NCBI GenBank assembly: GCA_030549205.1
Contig: JAUKTV010000020.1
Location: 310,001 to 374,000 of the forward strand
Length of the DNA: 64,000 nt
Direction of reading: 5' to 3'
DNA from: Apiosordaria backusii
Taxonomy: Eukaryota; Ascomycota; Sordariomycetes; Sordariales; Lasiosphaeriaceae
Shown here: positions 1 to 11,476 of the stretch, in pieces
Position numbering within the stretch: the stretch's first letter is position 1
How the letters are laid out: each line of letters starts with the position of its first letter
The notes under the pieces: model-generated
What the model was told of the DNA's origin: nothing
Databases searched by the model: none
The model's input: only the letters and a program-made list of their open reading frames with translations
Position numbers and translations under genes: made by a program

Positions 1-662
1 AAGAGGGTGATGGTTCCCGACATCCCCTCCTCTGCCCAAGTGACAACCGTCAGGTAGTCACAGCTCTCCCCATTGTATTTTGTCAGGTCGAAGAGCTCGT
101 TCTCAAGTCTTTCCAGCTCCCGTTTGGATGCCTTATTAGCGGTCGATTTGGGCAGGTGGATGATTCGCTCAGACCGCATGAAGTCGTCTTTTTTGGCGGA
201 GCGGAAGAGGTTGTGAGTTGACTCGGCGATGCCGCCGAAGCCTTCGATGCTGACGTGGCCAGGGAGTTCGGCTTTGACCGAGTTGAGGGGGGAGAAAATC
301 TTGTCGAGGCGGGACTTGCGCGCGGTTTCTCGGGCGGGGAGGGTGGATTCTTCAAAGTGGTCCCAGTCGAGGAATTTGGGGCTTTTGGATACGGCAGCAG
401 TTGGGGCTGGGGAGAGGCGTCGGCGAGGATGATTATTGTCGTGGGACTCAACTACAACAGGGTATGAGGTGTTGTGTTGGTTCTGGAAGTTTGACGGAAC
501 ATATTTGTTGGTTGCGTGGGATTGCACGACCTGCCCAGCGGGTGTATATGTCTGGATTTGAGTCTCGTTGTTTGTCTCAACGAGGGCCGATGACATTGCG
601 CCGAGACCAAATGGCGAATTCCCTTGGTCGTTCGCAACGCGGTCTTTGGTGTATGAGTACAT
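1..662 (-). CDS. Unknown protein, partial at left edge of window
   Basis: An open frame on the minus strand starts at an ATG at 660-662 and stays open for about 220 codons to base 1, so the 3' end is outside the window. I do not recognise the family. The first ~110 residues are polar and rich in Asn, Gln, Thr and Pro (low complexity, probably disordered). From about residue 115 the composition looks folded, with alternating charged and hydrophobic residues (segments such as FLDWDHFEEST and GHVSIEGFGGIAEST). A stop lies just upstream in frame, but a splice acceptor (TTGACAG at about 666-672, with a branch-like CTGAT before it) could instead make this an internal exon. The other frames here read as scrambled Ser/Pro-rich peptides and are shadows. 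No function is proposed. Confidence 0.5.
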   Translation of the reverse strand, partial: MYSYTKDRVANDQGNSPFGLGAMSSALVETNNETQIQTYTPAGQVVQSHATNKYVPSNFQNQHNTSYPVVVESHDNNHPRRRLSPAPTAAVSKSPKFLDWDHFEESTLPARETARKSRLDKIFSPLNSVKAELPGHVSIEGFGGIAESTHNLFRSAKKDDFMRSERIIHLPKSTANKASKRELERLENELFDLTKYNGESCDYLTVVTWAEEGMSGTITL

Positions 663-1380
663 AATCGCTGTCAACAACTCGAAGAAGGTTCCGAGCAGGT
701 ATCATCAGTTGTAAAGGAAAAGCTGCAGACGTCAGAAAATGGGCACCAAGATGGGTTTAAGGCAGGCAGGCTGTGTCGCCGATAAGAGTGGTCACCCAGC
801 AGCCCGCCATAGCCACATGCAGTCCATTTCACAGCCGCCTGTTGGGTGCTGGGTGGTTCTGTGACGCATGAACCGGGCAAGAATAATGACCAGTCAGAAT
901 TGCAAGACACGTCGAGCGTGATGCCGACACGCGCCTGGGAGGGCTGGGGCACAGAAGCTCAGGGTTCAAGTTCTCGAGGCTCAGACGGTTGTTTCCGTCC
1001 AAAGGATCACCAGCTCCCGCAACCCCACCCTGTGATCATGGCATGTGGGCTCTCTGATTGAGCTGAGGGCGCCAAGAAAGCCAAGATTAGAAGGCTGAAA
1101 GTGACTTAACAGATGGACGAGTGTATCACACAGAATTCTGTTAAGATCACTAGTCGCTTGGCATCGTGTTTCGTATCCCGCGTATTGCGCAAACAACCCT
1201 GACCCATGAAAATTGACATGATTGCCTCGTCAGCTTGTTCAGGGGTGAAATTGACAATGTCGTTTTACATATCTACCATGACTTGCACAGAGGGACTTTT
1301 GTTCTTTTTGCTGTCCGAAACAATTTTTTCGCTATGGGCTGAATGAGTTGGCCTTAGAACGACACAAAAATAAACACACA
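663..1380. other. Intergenic region between divergent genes
   Basis: About 720 bases lie between the unknown minus-strand gene and the plus-strand MFS gene, presumably holding both promoters. No ORF here has convincing composition, and I see no tRNA or repeat. Confidence 0.5.
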
Positions 1381-3103
1381 ATGACGACCATCAACAACAA
1401 CCTCGAATACATCGAGGCAGAGCCCCTGTTGGCTCCTGACGAGCACGAGCAGGAGACCGATGCCATCCACGGTCAACACAAACATCCCAGATCAACCCAC
1501 CACCTGTCACGATGGTTCAATATCAGAACGCATTTCCAGGTCAAGAACCCCAGTAGCATCATCTTGCTGCTGTCTCTTCTTACATTTGCCATCGTCACCA
1601 GCGGCATGATGTACATGATCCCGATGTTCCGTCTTATTGAGGATGCATTTTGTCATCTTTACTACGATAAGGACCCCTCTGAGCCAATCGAGGAGCATAT
1701 GTGCAAAGTGGACGGCGTTCAGAAGGAGCTTGCTTACCTTGGTGGTATCTCAGCCATGGTCAATTCGCTGGTTGGTGTCGTGGCCACTCTGCCGTATGGA
1801 GTTCTTGCTGATAGGTACGCCGGCGACAACATCCTAGAACTGATCTGAGGCGGAGTTACCTGAAGTGAATTAACAGCTATATTCTTCAGAATTGGCCGCA
1901 AGCCTACCTTTGCGCTTGCATATGTCGGCATTGTTATTGGCTTCGGTTGGGGTCCATCGCTGTTGTTCTTTGGGGTGACACCCAACATGTACCTCGTCGT
2001 AATGGGCTGTTTGTTTTTCTTGATAGGTGGAGGGGTCCCGGTCGCCATGAACTCGCTCAACGCAATGGCTTCTGACGTTAGTACAGAGAGCGATAGGTAT
2101 TACGCTCCTATCACGTCCCTGGGCTCGTAACTAACCTGCCTCCAGAGCAACTGGCTTCTTGTACCTGTCTTTCGGCGCCGTCTCAGGGACTTTGGTAGGC
2201 CCCTTCCTGGCCGGCATTCTTATGCAAACCATCGGCCCATGGTGCCCTATCGGTCTTGTTTTCGCCCTTACTCCCCTGATCTTCGGCGCGCTGTTATTCC
2301 TACCCGAAACCTTGCCCATCAAGCTGAAAGAAGCGGCACAGCAAGGCCAACAACCACTGTCAAAAAAACTCCGCGCAGCCACCAAGGAGTTCGGAGTTTC
2401 TTTGTCACTGTTGAGGAATAGGCAGCTGTTAAGCTCCTTGGTACTGTTCATCATACAGCCCGCCATCTTTGTTGCGTATTCAGCAACCCTTGCCCAGCAT
2501 GTCAGCAAGTATTTTGGTTGGACGCTGGCCGAGACCAGTTACCTGCTTACACCCCCATTGGGCGTTCTTCACCTCATTGTGCTGGTCGTTCTCCCACGAG
2601 TAGGAAAACTGGTTACAGACCCGTCAGGCAGATATGGGCTATCCATCTTCTCAAAAGATTTGCTGCTGACAAAAGTATCGCTTGTTCTGATGGTGACAGG
2701 GGCTCTTTTGCAGGGATTCAGCAAAGGGATCGTGCTGTTCCTTATCGGCTTGACGATTGGGACGTTGGGATCGGGGAGCACACCACTTGGTCGGGCCATT
2801 TCAACGGCTTATGTTGACCCTCAGCATACGTCGCGGTTGTACGCCGTGATGAGCATGCTCGAGACTGGCGGTGCACTGATTGGGGGACCGGTGCTGGCTT
2901 GGTGCTTCAATATCGGCATGAGGAACTCCGGATTTTGGATTGGGTTGCCATGGTTTTATGTCGCTGGTCTTGTCTCTGTCTCTCTCGGGGCATTGATGTT
3001 TGTCAGCAAACCAAAGCTGAGCGCAGAAGGGCCCAGTGAGTCTGACGAACAGGAACAGACTGAAAATTTGCATTACCAATTGGCTGGAGAAGCAGAGGTT
3101 TAA
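1381..3103 (+). CDS. MFS transporter, SLC46/DHA1-like
   Basis: Proton-coupled membrane transporter of the major facilitator superfamily; substrate unknown. Three exons fit: 1381-1814, 1890-2096 and 2146-3103. The introns have GTACGC/GTATTA donors and TTCAG/CCAG acceptors, and both junctions rebuild family motifs. The first rebuilds the loop-2 signature DRIGRKP. The second gives DRATGFLYLSFGAVSG. The product is about 532 aa with a polar ~50-residue N-terminus followed by 12 predicted membrane segments. An extracellular loop after TM1 contains Cys residues and the pattern EEHMCKVDGVQKELAYLGG, seen in fungal SLC46/folate-transporter-like MFS proteins. The start is the ATG at 1381; an in-frame TTG further upstream is not a fungal start. 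The divergent neighbour is unknown and an SDR-like gene follows on the same strand, so a metabolite-export role is possible but only inferred. Confidence 0.85.
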
Positions 3104-3643
3104 TGGCCTTTAATTTGTAAATAACCCTTTCTCGAATATCCCCCAATCTCATCGGCTTGGACCTTAGGACCTGAATGGTGGAATGTAACGCCCGTCTCTC
3201 GGCGCCCGCGACGCTGGCCCGGCGCTATCGGCAGAGGTGCAGGCGGCACAGTGTGCTCCGGGAACGCAGAGTCGGATAGCGGTCAAGCTGGCTGCAAGCT
3301 GAGACCGTCTCGGGATATTGTCTCTGCATGCAGGGAGATGCAACCAAGGAGCGAGCTGCAGCAAACACGCCAATCGATGAACCAACGACATGGTGAAGGT
3401 CGCAATTTGAAGGCGCCTGCAGCAATCCAAAGAGGAAAAGCCAGGAGGCGCCGAGCCCCTCATTTGCATCGACCTTCACCACCTAACCTGTTTCGGGAGA
3501 AAGAAGCAATCATGATGGGACATTTCCCCCAAATATCGATCTTCAGGAGCCTCCCGAGACCGGTACTTATAGGGAATGTCTTGAGACATTGATCTTCCCG
3601 GCTTCCATCAACATTCTTCTTCAACACCACCAACATCATCGAC
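3104..3643. other. Intergenic region upstream of the SDR-like gene
   Basis: About 540 bases hold the 3' end of the MFS gene and the promoter of the SDR-like gene. A TATA-like GTACTTATAGGG lies about 80 bases before the SDR ATG. The 5' UTR is CA-rich (CAACATTCTTCTTCAACACC), as is usual in these fungi. No gene seen. Confidence 0.4.
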
Positions 3644-4389
3644 ATGTCTCCTGGCAAGACCCTTCTCGTCCTTGGCTCTGGGCCCGGTATCGGCCGGTCT
3701 GTTGCTTCGCTGTTTGCCTCAAAGGGGTACACCAATCTGGTCTTGATTGCCAGACGTGCTGAGCAGCTCGAAGAGGAGAAGAAGGTCGTCCTGAGGACTG
3801 TCAGCAGTCAGGTCAACATCAGGACGTACGCGACCGATGTGACGCACACCCACTCCCTCCTCCAGGCACTTGACGATGCCGATGCGGCGTTTGGCAAGCC
3901 CGAGGTGGTGTTTTACAACGCCGCCCGTGTTCTGCCATCGGCACTGTTGGCCCATCCTGTCGAAGATGTCGAGTATGACTTCAAGGTGAGTGTCTCGTCT
4001 GTGCATAAGAGAGCAACGCATGCTAACTCTGCTGCAAGATCAATGTCAGCGCTTTGTACGTTGTCTCACAGCGGTACATTCCGCACCTTGTGTCGCTAGC
4101 CAATGCCGATGCTTCATCCAAGCCGGCGTTCATCGTGACAAACTCTGCGCTGCCGCATCATCCCATTCCTCAGCTGTTCAACCTGTCGTTGGTCAAGGCG
4201 GCGCAGAGGAACCTGGCGCAGAGTTTGAATCTCACATACGCATCGGAAGGGGTGCATATTGGTGTGATAAATGTTGCTGGCCAGGTTTCGCCAGAGGACA
4301 AGGTCAGGAATCCGACTCGGATCGCGGCCAAGACGTGGGAGTGGTTCGAGGGAGCGAGGGAGAAGCCGAACTTTGAAGTTGTGATTTAA
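3644..4389 (+). CDS. Short-chain dehydrogenase/reductase-like protein
   Basis: NAD(P)-binding Rossmann protein of about 230 aa in two exons (3644-3985, 4039-4389). The intron has a GTGAGT donor, a TGCTAAC branch site and a CAAG acceptor, and splicing gives YDFKINVSALYVVSQRYIP, typical of the SDR fourth helix. The cofactor motif is GSGPGIG at residues 11-17. The SDR NAG motif is NAA (VFYNAARVLPSA). The catalytic region reads TNSALPHHPIPQLFNLSLVKAAQ: the Ser and Lys are present, but the Tyr of YxxxK is replaced by Leu (Phe stands two residues earlier). By SDR knowledge this predicts loss or change of classical dehydrogenase chemistry, so it may be a divergent subfamily, an NAD-dependent binding protein or an atypical reductase. 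It lies between a transporter and a membrane protein. Confidence 0.85.
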
Positions 4390-4879
4390 GGGGTCATGGA
4401 TTTTGTTTAGAATACGATGAGGAATACACGATTGCGGAAAGACCTGGATACAAAATAAAATAAAGAAGAAGTCCTTTTTGTCTACGTCATGATCCTGCAT
4501 CGGTTTTGTGTCACAAGACTTGAGCCTCAAGACCGCCCTGGCTCAGTTGACCACAACATGTGATCCTGGCTCACACTTGCCAGCGGTTGGAGCTCTGCTC
4601 TCGACCACTCGGATGGTCCGTGTGGCTGCCCCGAGACTGCTGAAGGAGGAATCACACCGAATTTTGCAACCTGGAACCCAATGCAGACAGAGGTGTGTCA
4701 AGTGTTCTGTCCATGAGATGCTTCTGATAAAAGGCAGTACCATGTATGCGTGCCTGTGTGTATGCTGAAACGAAAGAATGTCGAGGAAACCTCCTCCATT
4801 AAAGAACGCCCGTACCTCCTCTCATTATGCATTCATTCCCTTCCAAGCCCAACTCCTCCGTTTTCATCTCCCTCTGGAT

Positions 4880-6380
4880 TCAGGCATTACTACTCCACGA
4901 AAAGTCCTTCCTCACCATGATCTCGTTCCGGTACGAATCCTCCGGGCTGCTCTTTCTATCGACGCAGGTCTTGGACGAATCCCTTGACTCGCCTTGCCTT
5001 TGGTGTCCGGGCAAATGATGTCCCGGCTGGCCCGAGATATCCACCGTCAACTCGATTTCATCGTCCCCTCGCAACGTCGTATCCAACCCCCCATGGTGCT
5101 TTCTACCGCTGATCTTGTAGCCAACCTTGGATGGCCCAGGCTTATCAGACATGTACACTTTGGGAGTGTCCGGATTCCCCGAGAGCTCGCCCCTCCACCA
5201 GCGCCTGACCAAGGGCGCATAAGTGGGGAGGCAAGCGCAGACGATGCCGATGAATGGCTCGCAGCAGGACCAGATGAAGACTTTGGACATGGCCCAAGTG
5301 AAGTCGGGGGACTTGACGAGCTGGTCCATCATTACGATTCGAATGGCTGAGGCCACACAAACACTATGGCAAGGGGTTAGTGGCAAGGTCATGGGAAGTC
5401 ATGTTGGGCTGAGAGGAGAGGGGTCGGCGTGACCGAGACACTGGCACGGATACCGAGAGATGGCTGGGACAGGGGACATGGGGATGGAGAGAAGAACCAG
5501 AAATTCACGCACAAGCCGCCGAGGAGAAGGATTCCGCCCACAAACACCTTTTTTGTGGTGGGCATGTTGAGCCTCCAAACTGTGATAGGATTCTGGTGGT
5601 TAGCATGGGATACCGTGTGAGGTGATTCCGGATAGCCAAGCTGGGACTGGAGGGGGGTCACCGGACGAGTGGAAACAATGGGGACATACTGGTGGGAATC
5701 GGTACCAAAAGAATGGCCACATCAATCACCAATCCGATGATGCCGTTGCAAAAGTAAAACAACGGCGCGTCGATACATGATCCCGTGGCCGTTGGATCCG
5801 TATACTGACGCCAGTAGTAGTCCATGGGCCTGCACCCGGCGAGCCATGTGATGGTCACTTCTGCCCAATGGGCACAGGCGAAGCCAAAGACTATGTACCA
5901 AATCACGTTTGTCCCGAAGACGCGGCGGTAAAATAGCAGGATGGAGACTTTGGTAGCCGAGATGCAAGTGATGTAGACGATGACGAAGGCGTAGGTCGTT
6001 TGGTAGAGCTTGGTGAACTCCTCGTGGGTAACCACCCAGAGGTGTTTCCCACCACCCCAGGGGACACTGATGAGGCAACACACCGCTGTTCCGACGCCCA
6101 TGACCTGGATTTACGGTGAGCCGGTCAGCAAAGCTTGTCCTTGTCCTTGCCCTTGATCCGATCCTCTCTTGTTTTTGTTACTCACCGCTGCAAAAAGAAT
6201 GACATAGTCGTCGGCAGCCAGACCGGGCCCCTTGTTCATGAGCCGTGTAAAAAGCCGCAAAACCACGGAGGTGAGCCCGAGGACCATGATCCCGACAACT
6301 GAGCCGATAATATCCCCGTTCTGATTTTCGGCCAGGTCCACGCCGGGCGGCGCCTCGCCCCACGCTCCCGAGTTGGACAT
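4880..6380 (-). CDS. Rhodopsin-like fungal integral membrane protein (PF20684 type)
   Basis: Seven-helix membrane protein of the large fungal family once called integral membrane protein/SAT4-like, now the fungal rhodopsin domain. The natural ligand is mostly unknown; some members resemble Pth11-type receptors. Four exons on the minus strand fit: 6380-6186, 6104-5690, 5579-5513 and 5363-4880, giving 386 aa. All three introns have GTGAG/GTATG/GTGCG donors and CAG/TAG acceptors, and the phases agree. Diagnostic pieces include LRLFTRLMNKGPGLAADDYVI (TM2 area), ATKVSILLFYRRVFG (TM3-4), WLAGCRPMDYYW, FCNGIIGLVIDVAILLVPIPTIW, and KKVFVGGILLLGGFVCVASAIRI. The last ~110 residues are cytoplasmic and charged. 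There is no N-terminal CFEM domain, so it is not a full Pth11. A short CCTTGT repeat lies in intron 1. Confidence 0.88.
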
Positions 6381-9300
6381 GGTTTTGTTTGAGCGCTAGA
6401 AAATGGATAAAACGAGTGGGTGCGGAGGCTATCACGCCAAGGAGCGGCAGAACTGAGCACGAGGAGGAAAAGTTCTCCAATATTCAAGGACGAAAATGAG
6501 TGTGGAAGTTGAAGGATTGGTGGTGGTCAAAAGCAGGCCTCCCCGCGTGACATGCTTCCATGACCGTGTGAGCAAACAGTGGAGGGGAAAAGCCAACAGG
6601 CGGCGAGGAGGGGGGGAAGGCTGCTGTTTTCTTTCCATCTTGTCTTTTCCATTGGTATTTTCTTTTTCCCCAGTGCTGTGATGAAGGGTGGCTTTCCATC
6701 CAATGTTTTAGCAATTCTTCGCCCCAGAAGCTCCTGCTTTTGGGAAATCGAGTGTTAGTGCCGTGTTAGTGCTGCCGTCACAGAGATTATTTGCAATGCT
6801 CTACAACAATATTTGCCTGTTACAGTCGAGTCTGCAGCATATCACCTGCGAAAGAAATGGGAGGACGGCGTTTGAGAGAGACTTGTGCCCGAATTGGTCT
6901 AAGGGGCAAGACTGTGCCGTCCACAGCACGATTTGGATCTGTCGAAGACGGAACCAATGGTCTTGGGCGATCTCCCGAGTTGTGTGAATGGCCCCGGAGG
7001 CCTGCTTGTGCTGAAGCTTTTTACTGGATGGCACTTGCATGATGGTCCCTCTAAAAATGGCCAACTAGCCTGCCCCTTGGTCTTTGCAGCACACCTACCT
7101 CTGCCTGCCTTTTCCCTTACTGGCCTTTCTGTCAGTTCTGCCGAGACATTGGCCAGTGACAATGACAGCGCCAATCGACTGCCTGCCGCGCTACATATCA
7201 CCTCTCTGCGTGGGAGGCTTGTCTTTTATTCTTTCCCGCGTGTAGCACCGCGTTAAAAGCCGTGCCGATTTGCATCGTTGCTTTCTCTTGGTTGGGGTCG
7301 GAATTGAAGCCAAGGATCGCGTGCCGCGTCTTGGCATGGAAATTCAGCTGTGGTGTTTTCTTCAGGGGTCGTGTGTCTCTCGCTTCGTTTCTTCCGCTTG
7401 CCTCGCGTTCACTTGCCCAACTGAAGTTAAACAAGGGAAGATCGTATCCCGATTTGTGTAAGCGTCTCTGCCTGAAGAATCATGTCTTAGATATTTTATG
7501 TTAATAAGCCACTTTATTCTGAAGATGCTTTTGTTTCTTTTTTCCTAACGAATCCTTCGATTCATCTGTCAACCTGTCTGTGTGACGTTAGTTCAGCGGG
7601 AACTCCGCGAATTTCACTGGCTACTAGAAGGCCAATCATCTTGAAGCTCGGTAAGTGAAATCGGATCCCGTCGAGTCTCACACATTTCTGGATCTCACGC
7701 AAATCTTGCCAAGCACTGCCAAGTTAATTGCGGGTGAGTGCTCGCACCGACTTGGAAGATGACATAATGCATAAGAACGACGTCGGTACCCTGGTATCTT
7801 ATGTCTGTCGGGACAACTCAGACTTCTCCTCTGACCGACTTCAGCTTGACCTAGCAGCGGGGTATTGGTGGCTGAAAAATTCTTCACTGCCGTGGGAAGA
7901 GTTTCTAATGAATGTCTGCACGGTTGATCACGGCCAGGGCTCGTTGTTCGGTTCCTGCAGCATATGCAATGCTAGCAGGGACAGACAGCAGGCAAGACAA
8001 GACAGCAAAAAAGGGCTGAGCGCAGAATGTTCTGAAGCGATTGGCAATTTCTAGCTCAGAAAAAGTGAGCAAGCCACCGACATGCGTTGTTTCCACTGCT
8101 GAGTCTTGAACCGAGACATGGCAACGTCCCTCAATATTGATGTGTCTTGATTCAAGAGGGTACGTACACGTCCCGGCTGGTCTGTCTCCCGCGGCACGCA
8201 CCGTGGACCGTGGGACGTGCCGATTTGGGTTTGGGGGTCTCACAGACAGAGTCCTCGCTTTCAAGTTCACCGATTGGTCTGCATGCCCACTGTACAAGCT
8301 GTCAGGGAGTCGGGATGTGGGCAACACGTGTACGATCATGGACGCTGGGGCCTCAGTCTGGCGGAATCCGGGCAAAGGTCGGAATCGGTAGAGGCAGCCA
8401 CCGCTAAGACAAAGCAAGCAAGCCACCCTAGAAGACCCAAGGGCACGGAAATATTCAACGTCGTGGCCAGGGTATGCTATCTCATCGGTGACCGGCACCG
8501 TTGAGCTGTTAGGCATCAAGAAAGCGCTTCTTTGTCCCTCCTTCTAGCGTGTCCTTGGGGCGGGGGTGTTTACCCCAATCTTTCAACGAGAGGGCCTTCT
8601 CTCGGCAACCACTCCACTCCAGTCGAAGCCCAAGGGTAGGTCACGGGAATTCACATAGGAACATCCCAAGTGGGAAAGACGGTAGATGACCCATTGATCC
8701 TCGGCTGAGAGGGGGAAGCGGCCTTGTCACTCCTATCATTGGGTCAAAACGGACTGAACATCCTTCCCGAGTGTCACAAGAGCTTTCCTCTCCACCTGCC
8801 CAGTCCCCCTTGATGTTTCCAAATGGGAGCCCAAGGTCGGCGACTTACCGACATGGGCGTCCCGGTGTGTTGGCGTGGGAGGGTGTGATATGTACTCTCG
8901 TGAAATACCCACCCAAGCTGCTGGGACTCATGGCTGGGCATGGGTGAGGTGTGCGGACCATGCTCTGACAATATCCGGGATCCGGAATACCCTGGAGAGA
9001 CATACATACTGTACCCTCGGCAAGCCCTGGTCGGTGGTGACGATAGTCTCCACACCAACCATCTCACCGGTACTTGCGGTATCTCCAAGCGCTCGTGAGA
9101 TGGTATGGTGAAAACCAAGGTATTGTTTGCTCCAGGTTCAAGCCTGAAAAGTGGCACTCTGTAAGTGGCCTGTGAGTGATTCGTTCAGCCCTGGGCCACT
9201 TCAGTCTCTGCCCGCGTTCCGAGCCCGAGAAACAATTGTATTGGCCTCCTCGTCTTCGAGGAACCTGGACCAGCGTGGGACTGCGGTAGGTATATAATAT

Positions 9301-9439
9301 GACTCGAGTCCTGTTGATCCTGAACAGGTTTTCTCTGCACACAGAAACCTTCTTTGAATCATTCGAGTATCCAAGTCGGTTACACAGAACAACAAACACC
9401 ACCACCCACTTCCCATATCGGAACCATATACGCCATACA
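6381..9439. other. 3 kb gene-poor stretch
   Basis: Between the rhodopsin-like gene and the IDO-like gene there is no gene I can support. The longest open frame, minus strand 8516-7905 (about 203 codons from its first ATG), has random-looking composition, no recognisable domain and no codon pattern like its neighbours. The right end (from about 9150) should hold the promoter of the IDO-like gene. The stretch could contain lncRNA or regulatory DNA, but the sequence does not show it. Confidence 0.4.
9291..9298 (+). promoter_or_regulatory. TATA box of the IDO-like gene
   Basis: TATATAAT lies about 145 bases upstream of the chosen ATG at 9440. It also explains why the in-frame ATG at 9299 is unlikely to be the start: that codon sits at the TATA box, upstream of the expected transcription start. 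Confidence 0.5.
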
Positions 9440-11054
9440 ATGACGCTGGAGTTGACCATGACTCCCCTCACGGAGTTTATATTTCTCTCCGTTCTCGGAA
9501 GTATCTTTACTCTTCTGTTCTCCTCACCTTGGAGGCCATGGCTCATGAAGCGCCTATCTCAAAATACCATTCCTACCTTCAGCTTTTTCAAAGGGTTCAC
9601 CATGTCCAAGCCAGTATTCTCTGCAAGCAACCATCACACAACAGACGCACTCAACAGACAGAAGCTCAGCACAATCCACAACCTATCTCACTGTCACGAA
9701 GTCGCCTCGTCATTCTCCAACCTCATCAACCAAGACGGGGCTGGCAGTTGGCCTCCGAAATCCAACCACAATGAAAGAACATGGCCCGCCTGTCTCCAGG
9801 CTTACAAGGAAATCTACCATGAGATGGCCCCTCTTCTACCGGCAGAGAATGTATCTCTTGACGACAACATCAACGAACAGCGCATTCTCGCGTTCCGGTC
9901 ACGGTTTGCACAACTTCTATCTCAAAAGGTCAACTTGACTGAAGTTGAGAGACTACTGCAAGCGGCCGATGCCGGAAGATGGGATGTGTTCCCGCGAGAC
10001 GTCTACAACGGGTTCTATTGCTGCTTGGCCTGGTGTAGACATGCATACAGGCAAGTCTTCACTACCTGCTCTTTGTTTCTAACTTTCTATGATACTAACA
10101 CGTCTTGTGATGAAAACAGGTGGGCAAGCATCCCCGTCGTCCGCCTCGCCCAACTCGAAAAGTCCATCGCCCTCCCCAAAGAACTTATCGCCCCTTGGAA
10201 CTCGATGCAGTCCCACTTTGGCCTCGACTCGGAATCCGGGAACAACATGTCGAACCTGGTCCTCAACTTCAACACCTCCGGCGACTACTCCCTCAAGATC
10301 AACACCGGCCTCTCAGCCCTGATTCAGTCCTCTGAAGAGGAATTCGCCCGTATATTCCACGAAGTCGAAGTTCTAGGCGTGCCGATCTACTCCTCCATTG
10401 TCGAAAGCATCGTTGCCCACGCCCGAGGGGATAAAGAATCCTGTCTCGAACATGTTCGGGATATCAAAGAACAGCTGCGCCCTTTGCTAAGCAGCTACTA
10501 CGACCGTGTTCACGACGCCAAGATTGCAAGGTCTGTGTGGCTGAGCCGTGTGCAGGGGTTTTATGCCTGGGGTGTGGGGCACCAGAATAGCACTAATGGG
10601 GACTGGGAGAAATTTGATGGGTTGAGCGGAAATCAAGTTTTGCTCTTTCAGGCCTTGGATGCTTTCTTGGGGCTGGAGGCGTATCTGCCCAAGTTGATTC
10701 AGGAGAGAAATGTGCCCGTTTTGCAGAGAAGGTTTTGTGAGGTGGTCAAGAAGCATGAGTTTCGGGCGGAGTTGGGGGATGAGGGAGTCGATGGGGAGAT
10801 CAAGAGGGAGTTTGCGGATATCGTTAAGAGGTTGAGGGTAAGTCATTCGTCGATGATACGCTTTGCGATTGTTACTAAAACGACAGCAGGTATTTCGGTC
10901 TGCTCATCGCACCAGGGCCAAGGTTTACTTGACTCAACCTGCACCTGAGAGACTGCCCATGACGGCTGGCAAGTCGCTTCTCAAGGAGGACATGAACGAG
11001 AGTTTGGTGTTCTTAGACCAATTCATGCTTGGGAGATTGCAGCAGACGGTGTAA
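9440..11054 (+). CDS. Indoleamine 2,3-dioxygenase-like heme protein
   Basis: Heme dioxygenase-family protein; characterised members open the indole ring of tryptophan to N-formylkynurenine, the first step of kynurenine/NAD synthesis. Three exons are proposed (9440-10050, 10120-10837, 10890-11054), giving 497 aa. The second intron is GT-AG. The first is best read as a GC-AG intron (see findings). Family similarity is clearest in the C-terminal half: the segment LSGNQVLLFQALDAFLGLE corresponds to the IDO helix with GGSAxQSxxxQxxDxxLGI, and SAHRTRAKVYL near residue 449 matches the (P/R)xHRxF helix carrying the proximal heme His. The N-terminus has one hydrophobic segment (residues ~8-28), unusual for cytosolic IDO and suggesting membrane anchoring. 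It is longer than typical IDO (about 400-450 aa). An MFS transporter follows on the same strand. Substrate could differ from Trp. Confidence 0.8.
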
Positions 11055-11476
11055 ATTTATTTGACATTCTTTTGTTTTCCTTTGTCTGGGAATAGAAACT
11101 GGGTTGCGAGACGACAGGAGGGTATTTGGCGATTGGCGCATGTCACTGGACTGACGAGAGGATTGGATTTCTTCTAGATTCGTATTGATACCATGGGTAT
11201 TTGGGAAGGCATGTGAGGTTTGTTATGTATGGCACTGTCAATCATTCGTTGAACAATATATTCGCCGTATTGTATGTGTTTATCGGAATCATTCTGTACA
11301 TATGACAGTCGGCCAACCAGATGGGCAACGAACGTGCATGATGACCATCGAATGACAACCCCGCACTCCTGTAAAATACCTACCTCAAATTATATGCATC
11401 GGTGCAGCCAATTTCTACTATTGAACAAAGTGCCTTTGCAAGTGTAAAGTTGTGCTAGATTTCAGCACTACTAAAC
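11055..11476. other. Intergenic region between IDO-like gene and MFS gene
   Basis: About 420 bases hold the 3' UTR of the IDO-like gene and the promoter of the transporter. Tandem orientation; no further gene seen. Confidence 0.4.

Noticed and set aside
7905..8519. A 200-codon open frame on the minus strand
   Set aside because: Amino acid composition looks random, no domain or splice context, no similarity recognised, and it lies in a stretch without other coding signals.
9299..9439. Earlier in-frame ATG for the IDO-like gene
   Set aside because: It overlaps the TATA box at 9291-9298 and the added residues (MTRVLLILNRFSLHTETF...) look like 5' UTR.
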